Shown one piece after another: positions 42,154 to 50,863 of a DNA stretch of 64,000 bases. The notes under the pieces are model-generated. The model was not told the origin of the DNA. It saw only the letters and a program-made list of their open reading frames with translations, and ran no database searches. The position numbers and the translations under genes were made by a program. The DNA is from JABDCI01 sp964475835 (GTDB taxonomy: Bacteria; Verrucomicrobiota; Verrucomicrobiia; JABWAM01): assembly GCA_964475835.1 (NCBI GenBank), contig CAYYYL010000011.1, positions 23,368 through 87,367 on the forward strand, in the 5' to 3' direction. The number at the start of each line of letters is the position of its first letter. Positions within the stretch are counted from its first letter, which is position 1.

Positions 42154-44829
42154 ATGAGGCTGTGCCGGACAATGTGTTTGTTTACCAGCCTTTGGCTGGC
42201 CGTCACGACTTCTATCCTGGCCGAGGACTTCTATTGGACAAACCAGATCACCGGGAACTTCACCAACGCCCCCAACTGGGTGACAAACAGCCTCTCCGTC
42301 ACCCTCTTTCCCACGGATGCCGACAACGTCTTCTTCACAAACAACATCCCCTCCACGGTCAACTGGACTGCGACGGTTACCAACGCGAATGCCAATTTCT
42401 CGAATGGAACGCTGACGCAAGCCATCGGATCCGCCACCTGGTTGATCACGAACAATTACCTCATCAGCCCCAATCTTTCCGACACCACCACCGTCCTTCA
42501 TTCGAGCGGCACCCTCGTCGTCACCAACGGTGGAGGCACCGCCACCCTCCATATTGGACAAAATGGACGGGGGGTTCTCACCCTCACAGGTGGCACCATC
42601 GTCGCCGACCGCATCATCGCCACCAATAGCACCTCCACGACGACCAATTCTGTCTTTAATTTCAAATACGGCACCCTGAGAACTCTGAACGGGACGACCA
42701 TTGGATCCACCCTCTATTCCAATTCCTTTTCCATCGGAACCACCGCTGGCCAGATTGGCCGGTGGGAAGTATTGGGGGGCACCAATACCATCCTGAATCC
42801 AAGCATCTTTCCCTATGCCTTGAACATTGGCAACGGTGGAATCGGACAGCTTGTGGAGGCAGGAACTTCCACTTATTTAAGTACAAGCTGGAGGCTTGTT
42901 GTTGGTGGCAGCTTATCAAGTTCAAGCAGCATGCTTGTTATTAGTAATGGTGCTCGATTGGATGTTGGGGATTACATGACGGTGGGAGCTGGAGGCTCAA
43001 CCAATAATATCGTCCTGGTCACGGACTCCAACTCCTTACTGAGACCCATCAATCAAGTGGATATTGGAAGTGTCAGTCCAAGGAACATCCTGATCGTCAG
43101 CAATGGTGGCAAGGTATGGCTTACAAGCACATTCAACTCATTAAATATTGGTGCAAGTGGGGGTGGAAGCAACAATTTGGTCCTGGTCACGGACTCGGGA
43201 TCGATTCTTACCAATCAGTCCCCCCTCGCCGTGGGAAGCGGCTCGGGAACCGGGAACAACCGTCTCGTGGTGACCAATGGCGGCAGTGTGTACAACACCA
43301 GTGGAATCATTGGCTCCAGTTCAGGGAGCAATAGTGTTTTCATCACCGGGAACGGATCGAAATGGTACAACACCCTCCATATGACCGTCGGAAGCGGCAG
43401 TTCCAGCAACCTGTTGACGATTGCCAATGGGGGATCCGTCCGTGATACCACGGGCTTCGTCGGCTCCTCCTCCACCTCCTATAGTAACGCCGTCCTTGTC
43501 ACGGGAAGTGGCGCCATCTGGACAAACACCCTGACCCTAACCCTCAATGGGAGCGCCAGTGAAGTGATGATCACCAACGGCGGTTCCGTCCATGCCCCAA
43601 ATGTGCGCGTGGGATTCAACACCGGCAGTTCAGGGAATATTTATATCACCGGCTCGAACAGCCTTCTCCGCGCCGGCACCTCCCTCGCCGTCGGTACCAA
43701 TGCTTCCAGCTCGGGCACCGGCATGGTGCTCGTCACCCAGTCCGGCACCCTGGAAGCCACGAATCTGATCAGCGGATTTGCGGGCACCGGCGTGATCACC
43801 AACACCGGGGGGATTTTCCAGTTCACACACGCCGCTCCCGTCATCACCACCAACGACCCCAACTCCATCGTCCTTACAAACGGGACGATCTCCTACCGCG
43901 CGGTCGCTGCCGCCGACATTTTCAATTCCCAGGTCTCCAACATCACTTTTCAGGGCGACAACACCTTTCAACTCAACGCCTCCACCAATTCCAGCATCTC
44001 CTCCTACACCTTTGGGACCAACAACGGAAACCTCTATCAGCACCTGAGTCTCGTCAATGGGTCCACCCGCTGGCAAAGCACCGTCGCCAGCACGATCGGG
44101 TCCGGAGGCATCCTGTCCATTTCCAACACCACCGCTGTCGTCGCAGGACTCCTGACTAACTCTGGCGCGATCCATGTCTATTTCAGCCGTGTCACCTACA
44201 GCAACCCCGTCATCATCGCCAACGCCTATCTCAGCGATCCCTCCACCAATATTTTCACGACCAATGTGACGATTGCCTCAACGGGATATTTACAGGGAGG
44301 CGCAGGCGATCTTTTCCAGTTCGAGAGAAATCTCACCCTTCAATCAACCGCGAGCAACCTCTTCAATCTCTCCGCATCCACCGTGTTGTTCACCAATCTG
44401 GGTGGCGCACATATTCTGGATCTGACCGGAAGTTCAGCTCTTGACCGTGGAACCAATGGCATCGTTCAACTTGCCAATGTAACCAACGATTTTGCACTGG
44501 GGACCCTGATGATTGCAGAAGCCGGCGACACCCTTCGCGTCACGGGAGATGTCGCCAACGCACTCTACGTGGGAGCCCTCAACCTGGGGTCACTCGCCAA
44601 CACCAACAATCTCATCACCGACGTCAATGTGTACTACGACAACACCCTGGTCGCCAACGCCTACCTCGGTTCCGCCACCTACGATCTCCAGGGCGCGGGG
44701 ATGTTGATTCCTTTTGGAGTACCCGAACCCGCCTCGATGATGATTTTACTATTTGGGACGGCTGGATTCCTTGCACGCCATCGATCCCGAAAGTCCCACC
44801 CCCAGGCTGCGAAAACTGCCGCGCCTTGA
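42154..44829 (+). CDS. PEP-CTERM surface protein with autotransporter-like beta repeats
   Basis: About 891 residues from the ATG at 42154, which begins a signal peptide (MRLCRTMCLFTSLWLAVTTS, cleavage near LAED). The body is made of beta-strand repeats rich in Asn, Gly, Ser and Thr, with recurring units such as MLVISNGARLDVGDYMTVG and LVVTNGGSVYNTSG-like blocks, the pattern of passenger-type repeats. The C-terminus has a PEP-CTERM signal: VPEPASMMILLFGTAGF and then RHRSRK. It would be processed by an exosortase, which is not in this window. Upstream residues in the longer frame are not a signal peptide and were dropped. Confidence 0.88.
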   Translation: MRLCRTMCLFTSLWLAVTTSILAEDFYWTNQITGNFTNAPNWVTNSLSVTLFPTDADNVFFTNNIPSTVNWTATVTNANANFSNGTLTQAIGSATWLITNNYLISPNLSDTTTVLHSSGTLVVTNGGGTATLHIGQNGRGVLTLTGGTIVADRIIATNSTSTTTNSVFNFKYGTLRTLNGTTIGSTLYSNSFSIGTTAGQIGRWEVLGGTNTILNPSIFPYALNIGNGGIGQLVEAGTSTYLSTSWRLVVGGSLSSSSSMLVISNGARLDVGDYMTVGAGGSTNNIVLVTDSNSLLRPINQVDIGSVSPRNILIVSNGGKVWLTSTFNSLNIGASGGGSNNLVLVTDSGSILTNQSPLAVGSGSGTGNNRLVVTNGGSVYNTSGIIGSSSGSNSVFITGNGSKWYNTLHMTVGSGSSSNLLTIANGGSVRDTTGFVGSSSTSYSNAVLVTGSGAIWTNTLTLTLNGSASEVMITNGGSVHAPNVRVGFNTGSSGNIYITGSNSLLRAGTSLAVGTNASSSGTGMVLVTQSGTLEATNLISGFAGTGVITNTGGIFQFTHAAPVITTNDPNSIVLTNGTISYRAVAAADIFNSQVSNITFQGDNTFQLNASTNSSISSYTFGTNNGNLYQHLSLVNGSTRWQSTVASTIGSGGILSISNTTAVVAGLLTNSGAIHVYFSRVTYSNPVIIANAYLSDPSTNIFTTNVTIASTGYLQGGAGDLFQFERNLTLQSTASNLFNLSASTVLFTNLGGAHILDLTGSSALDRGTNGIVQLANVTNDFALGTLMIAEAGDTLRVTGDVANALYVGALNLGSLANTNNLITDVNVYYDNTLVANAYLGSATYDLQGAGMLIPFGVPEPASMMILLFGTAGFLARHRSRKSHPQAAKTAAP

Positions 44830-44855
44830 GAGATCACTTTGGGAAGGCGAACTTT

Positions 44856-46184
44856 TCATTGCGACGACGAATTCTGCCTCTGAATGGCGCGATCGTACTC
44901 CTCCTTCTTCCGCTTGTATTCCTCCATCTGAAGATCGTAGTCCGCCTTCTTCTGCTCATACTCCTTCAATTGACGATCATAATTTGCTTTGTCCTTGAAA
45001 TACTTTTCAAGACTCTGAATTCGTTTGATCAATTCCGTACGCCGCGAAAGAAGTTTGACGGATTTCGAATCCAGCCTCAGCCCTTTTTCAACCTCCCCGA
45101 GGGCGCGCTGGTTTTGTCTCAGACTGAAATCCGGATCCTGGGCACTCCCAGGGTAAGCCTGATCGGGACGCATATCCCCAAATACTAGATTGGAATAGGT
45201 CGCCGCCATGTTGAGATACGAAATCGGATCCTGGTAAAGGGAAATCCCAATTTCAGCAACCGGCAGCGCGCTCGCATGCTTTTTACTGCCCCCCAAATAG
45301 TGGGCCGCCTCCTGAAAGAAAAATCCCACCGTCTCCACCCGGCTGAGATTTCGAAGATAAACATTCTCCCCCACCTTGCACGTATTCACCCCTGCCATCA
45401 TACAAATCTCCGACTCCGTGGTCGGTTTTCCCGTGGTGGTCTCCCATTCGAAATCACCCGAGTTGGCGGGGGAATCGGGCATCGCCACAACATGGTTTCC
45501 ATCCGGATCAAGCCGGGCCGCCACATGCCCATTACCTTCATAAGGTGAAGGCGCCACCACCATGTAAAGAGGAATTCCGACTGACTCGGCCAGCGCATGC
45601 TCGACCAGGACATTGCGAGCGCACAGAAGGATGGCTCCTCGCGTTTCCCTTCGGACCGGAACCTCACGAAAGATCGTTGTGAATTGAAGAGCATCCACCT
45701 CCTCAACCATGTCCTTTTGGATGATTTGATGAATCGCTTGGAGTGCTTGTTTGTACTCCTCCTTTGACCGAAGCATTGGGGGAACGGCAAACCTCACCTT
45801 CTCCACAAGCCTGTCGAGTGTCCCATAGTCTGAATCGGGCACGTTCAGCACATGATAATATTTCAGAGCATCGGTATAGTAGTGAAGAAGCGTATCATAA
45901 GTGGCGGGTGTCCGTGGAATGACGGGAATCTCTGCCTTGGGTATCGGAAGGGTCGCAACCCCCTCATCCCTCACCCAGGTTTTCCCATCGTCAAACCGGA
46001 TCTCCACGATCTCCTTCGACAAATAGTGCTTCACTCCGCCCTCGCCAATTACGGAAATATGCTCCGGATCATCCAGCGTCGCCTTGCCGGTTGTCATACC
46101 ATCTTCAAATACAATCAGATCCGCCACCGCCGTTTGAAGGGCGATGAACCACAACAGTCCCAGGAAATGGCACCAGATGCGCAT
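44856..46184 (-). CDS. Secreted protein with possible transglutaminase-like core and coiled-coil tail
   Basis: 442 residues from the ATG at 46184, which gives a good signal peptide (MRIWCHFLGLLWFIALQTAVA). A longer upstream reading frame runs antisense to the OmpA gene and is rejected. The middle has C-x(n)-GIPLYMVVAPSPYEGNGHVAARLDPDG, with Cys, His and Asp in the order of transglutaminase-like proteases, but spacing is loose and I treat this as tentative. The last 60 residues form a charged coiled coil rich in Tyr, Lys and Glu (YKRKKEEYDRAIQRQ). It is divergent from the OmpA-like gene with a 129-base shared upstream region. Confidence 0.7.
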   Translation of the reverse strand: MRIWCHFLGLLWFIALQTAVADLIVFEDGMTTGKATLDDPEHISVIGEGGVKHYLSKEIVEIRFDDGKTWVRDEGVATLPIPKAEIPVIPRTPATYDTLLHYYTDALKYYHVLNVPDSDYGTLDRLVEKVRFAVPPMLRSKEEYKQALQAIHQIIQKDMVEEVDALQFTTIFREVPVRRETRGAILLCARNVLVEHALAESVGIPLYMVVAPSPYEGNGHVAARLDPDGNHVVAMPDSPANSGDFEWETTTGKPTTESEICMMAGVNTCKVGENVYLRNLSRVETVGFFFQEAAHYLGGSKKHASALPVAEIGISLYQDPISYLNMAATYSNLVFGDMRPDQAYPGSAQDPDFSLRQNQRALGEVEKGLRLDSKSVKLLSRRTELIKRIQSLEKYFKDKANYDRQLKEYEQKKADYDLQMEEYKRKKEEYDRAIQRQNSSSQ

Positions 46185-46313
46185 GAGGGGAATGTCCGCA
46201 CCATACGCATCACCCTTCATTTTGGCAACTTCAGCCACCATGCCGAAGGGAAAACAGATTTGACGAAAGGGATTCGTGCGAACAAGACTCCCGCAAACAC
46301 CCAACCCTTCCTT

Positions 46314-47138
46314 ATGAAAAAACTCCTGTTTCACCTGCTTCTCGCTTGCATGGTCCTGCCTGGAATTTCCATGGCCGAGGAAGACGCTGATGGCGGAAAG
46401 GATCATCCCCTCTTTCCCCGAATGCCGAATTACTACATCTATGAATACGACGAAAAGGAGTTCGACACCTATGATTTTCCCATCGGCGGAAAGGATAGTG
46501 AAAAAACGGAACGTGTCGAAGGTTCCAAACGGTACATCCGTTACATGCTGAAGGAAGGCGGGAAGGATGCCGGAAAGGTACAGATCACGCGGAACTACGC
46601 CAATGCCCTCCAAAAGCTCGGCGGCTCCATCATGGGCACTCCCGGTGATGAATCCGAAACCCTCAAAGTGATTCAGGATGGACGGGAATTCTGGGCATGT
46701 ATTCAACCGTACGACGGAAGTTACGATCTCACCATCGTGGAACGCAAGGTGATGAAACAAGACATCACCGCAGGCAAGCTCCTCGAGGAACTCGAATCCA
46801 AGGGACATGTCGCCCTCTATATCAATTTTGACACCGGCAAGGACATCATCAAGCCGGATTCCCAGCCCATCATTGAACAGGTGGTTCAATTACTGACTCA
46901 AAACCTCACCCTTGCCCTCAGCATCGAAGGCCACACCGACAACACAGGGGATGAAGCTGGAAATCAAACCCTGTCCGAAATGCGTGGCAGAGCCGTGATG
47001 AACGCGCTCATTTCAAAAGGCATCGATGCATCCCGTCTCAGTTCCCTCGGCTATGGTCGCACAAAACCCATTGCCGACAACAACTCTGAGGAAGGGCGCG
47101 CGAAAAACCGGCGAGTCGAAATCGTGAAGAAAAGGTAA
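46314..47138 (+). CDS. OmpA-family protein with C-terminal peptidoglycan-binding domain
   Basis: 274 residues from the ATG at 46314: signal peptide of about 20 residues (MKKLLFHLLLACMVLPGISM), a unique domain of about 130 residues, then an OmpA C-terminal domain (about 165-274) with IEGHTDNTGDEAGNQTLSEMR in the family position, followed by LGYGRTKPIADN and AKNRRVEI. These domains bind peptidoglycan and anchor the envelope. The N-terminal domain does not look like an OmpA barrel and is unassigned. The gene is followed by a strong terminator. Confidence 0.88.
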   Translation: MKKLLFHLLLACMVLPGISMAEEDADGGKDHPLFPRMPNYYIYEYDEKEFDTYDFPIGGKDSEKTERVEGSKRYIRYMLKEGGKDAGKVQITRNYANALQKLGGSIMGTPGDESETLKVIQDGREFWACIQPYDGSYDLTIVERKVMKQDITAGKLLEELESKGHVALYINFDTGKDIIKPDSQPIIEQVVQLLTQNLTLALSIEGHTDNTGDEAGNQTLSEMRGRAVMNALISKGIDASRLSSLGYGRTKPIADNNSEEGRAKNRRVEIVKKR

Positions 47139-47155
47139 CTCTTCCGTCGGAACGT

Positions 47156-47189
47156 AAAAAAGGCGACTTCTTCAGGAGTCGCCTTTTTT
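47156..47189. terminator. Bidirectional Rho-independent terminator
   Basis: AGGCGACT at 47161-47168 pairs with AGTCGCCT around a short loop, flanked by five A residues on the left and six T residues on the right, so it can work on both strands. It separates the convergent OmpA-like gene and the charged-repeat gene. Confidence 0.85.
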
Positions 47190-47213
47190 GTCGCTACCGT
47201 TATCCACAGAATA

Positions 47214-47783
47214 TCATGGAGTGGTTGATGCTCCAGTCGCCCCCGAATCCCCGCCCTGCTTCAAATCCTTGAGATCCTGATTCCGATCGCGGCGATCCTT
47301 GCGAAGATCCCGGACATCTTGGTTCCGATCACGACGGTCCTGACGCAGATCACGCACATCCTGGTTGCGGTCACGCCGATCCTGATTCAAGTCCTGATGG
47401 TCCTGCTTCGCGTCCTGAAGATCCTCCTTAAGCTCCTTGCGGTCCTGCTGAACAGCTTCCTTGTCTCCGGCCTTTACATCCTCGCGGAGATCTTTTTTGT
47501 CCTGATGAATTTCTTTCCGATCCTCGTGGCGCTCCACCTTGTCCTGATGAATCTCCTTCTGATCGTTTCGAACTTCGCGACGGTCCTGACGAATTTCACG
47601 CTGATCCTTGCGGATCTCCTTCTTGTCCCGATGGATTTCCTTTTGATCGGCCGCCACTTCTTTTTTTTCTGCAACCGGCTTCCGCACGTGTTTGCCGGCG
47701 TGAACACGCTCGGCCTGAACAACATGGGGAGTCAAGGCAACCAAACCAACGGATAGGATACAAAGAGTAAGTTTCTGATTCAT
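47214..47783 (-). CDS. Secreted highly charged repeat protein (KD/QDRR heptads)
   Basis: 189 residues from the ATG at 47783, with a signal peptide (about 1-23, ending VVQA). Residues 45-175 are almost entirely Asp, Arg, Lys, Gln, Glu, His and Asn in short repeats such as KEIHQDKKE, REIRQDRREVR and QDRRDRNQDVRDL, roughly seven residues per unit, suggesting a long helix or coiled coil. Repeats are mirrored in the DNA. A GGDSGATGAS tail follows. No known enzyme domain; perhaps a periplasmic or surface structural or metal-binding protein. Confidence 0.78.
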   Translation of the reverse strand: MNQKLTLCILSVGLVALTPHVVQAERVHAGKHVRKPVAEKKEVAADQKEIHRDKKEIRKDQREIRQDRREVRNDQKEIHQDKVERHEDRKEIHQDKKDLREDVKAGDKEAVQQDRKELKEDLQDAKQDHQDLNQDRRDRNQDVRDLRQDRRDRNQDVRDLRKDRRDRNQDLKDLKQGGDSGATGASTTP

Positions 47784-47974
47784 AAGATTAAGGGATTCGA
47801 CATGCGTGCTGTGCACCAGGTCTTAAGAATTACAACACCGGGTTCTTTCAAAAGTTTCGCGGCAACCCTGAATTTGTTCAGGCTTCAATCGCGGATGCCA
47901 ATAACTTGAGGCAAAATGCGCCCGGGCAAGATCCATCCCCCCCAGGCGGCCGTTCCCACGTTTTCAGTAAGCTG

Positions 47975-50704
47975 CTAAGGAGCATAGTCACCCACACCCG
48001 CCACCTCCCATTCCACAGGAAGAGGAAAACTTGAAAAACCTTTTGAGACCGTGCCGTTCATGTAAATGAACCGTCCCTCCCCCGTGGTCCGATTCTGGAT
48101 GACAATATCCGTCTGACCGTCCCCATCGTAATCGCCGGTGCATGCCACCCTCCAACCCGCAGGCAGCGGAGGCAGACTCACAAGACTTGTGGCATAGTCG
48201 TCACGAATAATAATGATTTGAATCTCACCTGTGACAAGATTTTGCAGGAGAAGATCGCTCACCTTGTCCTGACTGAAACGGCCAGCACCCACCAGTTGCC
48301 ATGCCACAGGAACGGTTCCAAGGTCGACTGTTGCAAAAGCCTGCGTCCCACTCATGAGCATGATTCCACGCTGGCCCGTGGTCTGATTCTGAATCAGGAC
48401 ATCCGCGCGCCCATCCCCATTGAAATCCGCCACCCCTCCGACTCGCCAGTCTGTGGAAGCGGTGAAAAGAAGCGTCGAGGAGACGATCGTCGTTCCATCC
48501 AGAAGGGAAATCACTTTTTGTCCCGTGGAGTTATTCTGCCAGATGTAATCGGTTTTCCCATCGGCGTTGAAATCACCCAGTCCCGCAATCTGCCATTCCT
48601 TCGGGATGATTCCCGTTAGCGACGCAAGCGCCTGGCCATTCATCCAGATCGCATGGTCTCCTGTGAGACGATTCTGCAGCGCAAGATCGGCCCGACCATC
48701 CCGATTAAAATCCGGTGAAATGGCGGGATCGTGTCGGGCCAGATTCCACATCGACTGAATTGAAAAATACCCAGGCCGAAGAACCCGGGCATAGGGGCTG
48801 TTGGAACCCGTGCTTTGGGAAGCCACGCCGAGCCATTCCTCGTAGTCCCAGCCATCCAGAAAGGGCATGCTGGCCTGGGGCACCATGTCATGCTTGTTGG
48901 GACTCAACGTCTGGTACTGCGAAAGCCGCGCTGCATACCAGGCCGGCAGAGCCTGTTTGATTTTATCGGGAACGTCTCCCCCCTTCCACCATTCATCCGT
49001 GAACTCAAAAAGCACTCCCCCAATGGAATTTCCCTCACCAAATCCCGATTGATGAGCCAGGATATCCTCCCAACTGTTGGCAAGATACATGGCCTGAAAA
49101 GCCTCTGCCTGCGATCGCGTGTAAGTGTCGGAAAAAGCGGAACACCCAAATTCACTCAAAAATGCCGGCCTATCCAGTTGCTCGCGCACGTCCCGGAAAA
49201 AACTGCGTCCAAAGCCACCGCTTCCACGATAGGAATTGGCGCTGAAAACATCGACGTTCGGACAGTTGGCCTTTACGCGATCGAGCGATCCCACCTCGCC
49301 ATTGCAGAGGGCCACGGGACGCGTGGGATCCAGTTGATGAATCAATTGCGCCGCACGATCGACAAACTGATAGTACGCGTCCGGTTTCGTATTCGCATTC
49401 GTGCCCACCCCATAGTTGTTCTCATTGCCCAAAACCCACATGATCACATAAGGTTCATCCCTTGCGTCCAGGACCATCTGCTGCACACTGTCGAGCATCG
49501 CCTGCTGTTGCACCGGATTTTCATAGTCCGTCAGCCCTCCCGCAGTTCCATTTCCGATTCCATAGGCGCCGAAAAAATCTCCACACAAAACATAGAGCCC
49601 ATAGTCCTGATACAATTTCCGAAGGAGTGTTTTATCGTAAAGATGATGATAGGCCCGGATTGTGTTCACCCCCATGTCCTTGAGGAGTTTGGCATCCCCC
49701 ACGATCGCCTCATTGGAATCACGAGTTCCATTTTCATTCACGTCCACATAGGACTCGAACAACACATCGTTCGTTCCATTGCCGTTGTAATCCACGATCT
49801 GCCAGTCCTTCTCAGGATGCGCCGTCCCGTTATTGGCGTCCAAACCGACTTTCGTGGGCGAATAAGACACTCCCTTGATCATGAACGGCTTTCCGTCCAC
49901 AAAAAGCTCCCAATGGCCGTTCTGGTATTTCCGCACCTGTGTCTTGCTTCCGCCCAGAGTTTTCACCACAGGTAGTTGTCCTGCAAATACTGGAACATCG
50001 AGCTGGGATCCAGTCACTAACTGACCAGGCGTGACTCGAAACACATCGTTGGTTGTTATATTATCATATTTGCCATCCATATCGATCTTCGCTCCAACAA
50101 AGCGCATGTTGAGCTCGGGATGATGACGCAAAAGCACTTCGATGTGATCCACGGCGGACAGGGCTGGATACCAGGGATCGCCGAGCAGGGTGAACGAAAT
50201 CGTTCGGGGATAGTGCACGATCAGGGCCTGAAACGCCTTGATCGCCGCATCGTACAAACCCGCATTCTCCAGATTGTTGGCGATGTAGAACAATTTCACC
50301 CCAGGATCCTCACCCGTGGTCGCCCACTTGTAAAAATTCAGTGCCGCCGTATTGCCGGTGTAATCCCAGTGACTTCCCCCCAGCTTGCCTTGCGACACCA
50401 ACTGCTGATACGTCGGATCATTGAACACCGTAACATTGGGGTAAATCCCTTCCCCCACCGCCTGGGCCAGACCGACCGCATTTGTTATCGTGTACTGATA
50501 CCCCGCCGTTCCCACTCCCGTGAAAACACCGTATTTGGTGTAATCCACCGGTCCCGCAGGCGCCGGAAATGCCAGCGTCAACACATCCTCACTGGGCACC
50601 ACCTCGGCACGCGTCGTGGGCCTCGCGAGGCCTGAATAACAACCCCAGCCCGCCAGAAAAAAGAACACACAAAAGGACAGTTTTTTGTACAAAGAATTTT
50701 TCAT
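47975..50704 (-). CDS. Large secreted glycoside-hydrolase-like protein with FG-GAP repeats
   Basis: 909 residues. A signal peptide (about 1-27) leads into a domain of about 220 residues of unknown type, then a GH2/GH5-like TIM barrel at about 265-650: WVLGNENNYG with E428 as the probable acid/base and FLSEFGCSAF with E518 as the probable nucleophile. Two EF-hand-like loops (DYNGNGTND, DVNENGTRD) lie at about 305-329. Residues 665-909 contain five FG-GAP/VCBS-type repeats (DFNRDGRAD, DFNADGKTD, DFNGDGRAD, DYDGDGQTD and one degenerate). It is a paralogue of the anchored protein at 56977-58251, sharing LFEFTDEWWK/LFEWTDEWWK. Substrate unknown, likely a polysaccharide. Confidence 0.83.
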   Translation of the reverse strand: MKNSLYKKLSFCVFFFLAGWGCYSGLARPTTRAEVVPSEDVLTLAFPAPAGPVDYTKYGVFTGVGTAGYQYTITNAVGLAQAVGEGIYPNVTVFNDPTYQQLVSQGKLGGSHWDYTGNTAALNFYKWATTGEDPGVKLFYIANNLENAGLYDAAIKAFQALIVHYPRTISFTLLGDPWYPALSAVDHIEVLLRHHPELNMRFVGAKIDMDGKYDNITTNDVFRVTPGQLVTGSQLDVPVFAGQLPVVKTLGGSKTQVRKYQNGHWELFVDGKPFMIKGVSYSPTKVGLDANNGTAHPEKDWQIVDYNGNGTNDVLFESYVDVNENGTRDSNEAIVGDAKLLKDMGVNTIRAYHHLYDKTLLRKLYQDYGLYVLCGDFFGAYGIGNGTAGGLTDYENPVQQQAMLDSVQQMVLDARDEPYVIMWVLGNENNYGVGTNANTKPDAYYQFVDRAAQLIHQLDPTRPVALCNGEVGSLDRVKANCPNVDVFSANSYRGSGGFGRSFFRDVREQLDRPAFLSEFGCSAFSDTYTRSQAEAFQAMYLANSWEDILAHQSGFGEGNSIGGVLFEFTDEWWKGGDVPDKIKQALPAWYAARLSQYQTLSPNKHDMVPQASMPFLDGWDYEEWLGVASQSTGSNSPYARVLRPGYFSIQSMWNLARHDPAISPDFNRDGRADLALQNRLTGDHAIWMNGQALASLTGIIPKEWQIAGLGDFNADGKTDYIWQNNSTGQKVISLLDGTTIVSSTLLFTASTDWRVGGVADFNGDGRADVLIQNQTTGQRGIMLMSGTQAFATVDLGTVPVAWQLVGAGRFSQDKVSDLLLQNLVTGEIQIIIIRDDYATSLVSLPPLPAGWRVACTGDYDGDGQTDIVIQNRTTGEGRFIYMNGTVSKGFSSFPLPVEWEVAGVGDYAP

Positions 50705-50863
50705 AAAGCGCCTTGAATCTTACAGAACCATTTCCCCACCATCCACCCGCACCCTTCATGGTGATGGGATTCGACGATGTTTGCAAGGCAAGGAATGAGT
50801 CCGTATCAGAAACCATCATGCCGCCCCAGCATGCAAGATTATCAGGAGCGATCGTGAGGCTCC

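Noticed and set aside
42154..44829. Classical type V autotransporter
   Set aside because: The repeats look like a passenger domain but there is no C-terminal beta-barrel; the end is a PEP-CTERM sorting signal.
46185..46889. N-terminal extension of the 44856 gene to 46889
   Set aside because: The extra residues are antisense to the OmpA-like gene; a signal peptide begins at the ATG at 46184.
47231..47700. Regular DNA repeats resembling a CRISPR array
   Set aside because: The units are coding, have no uniform spacers and translate to the charged-repeat protein; no cas gene is present.
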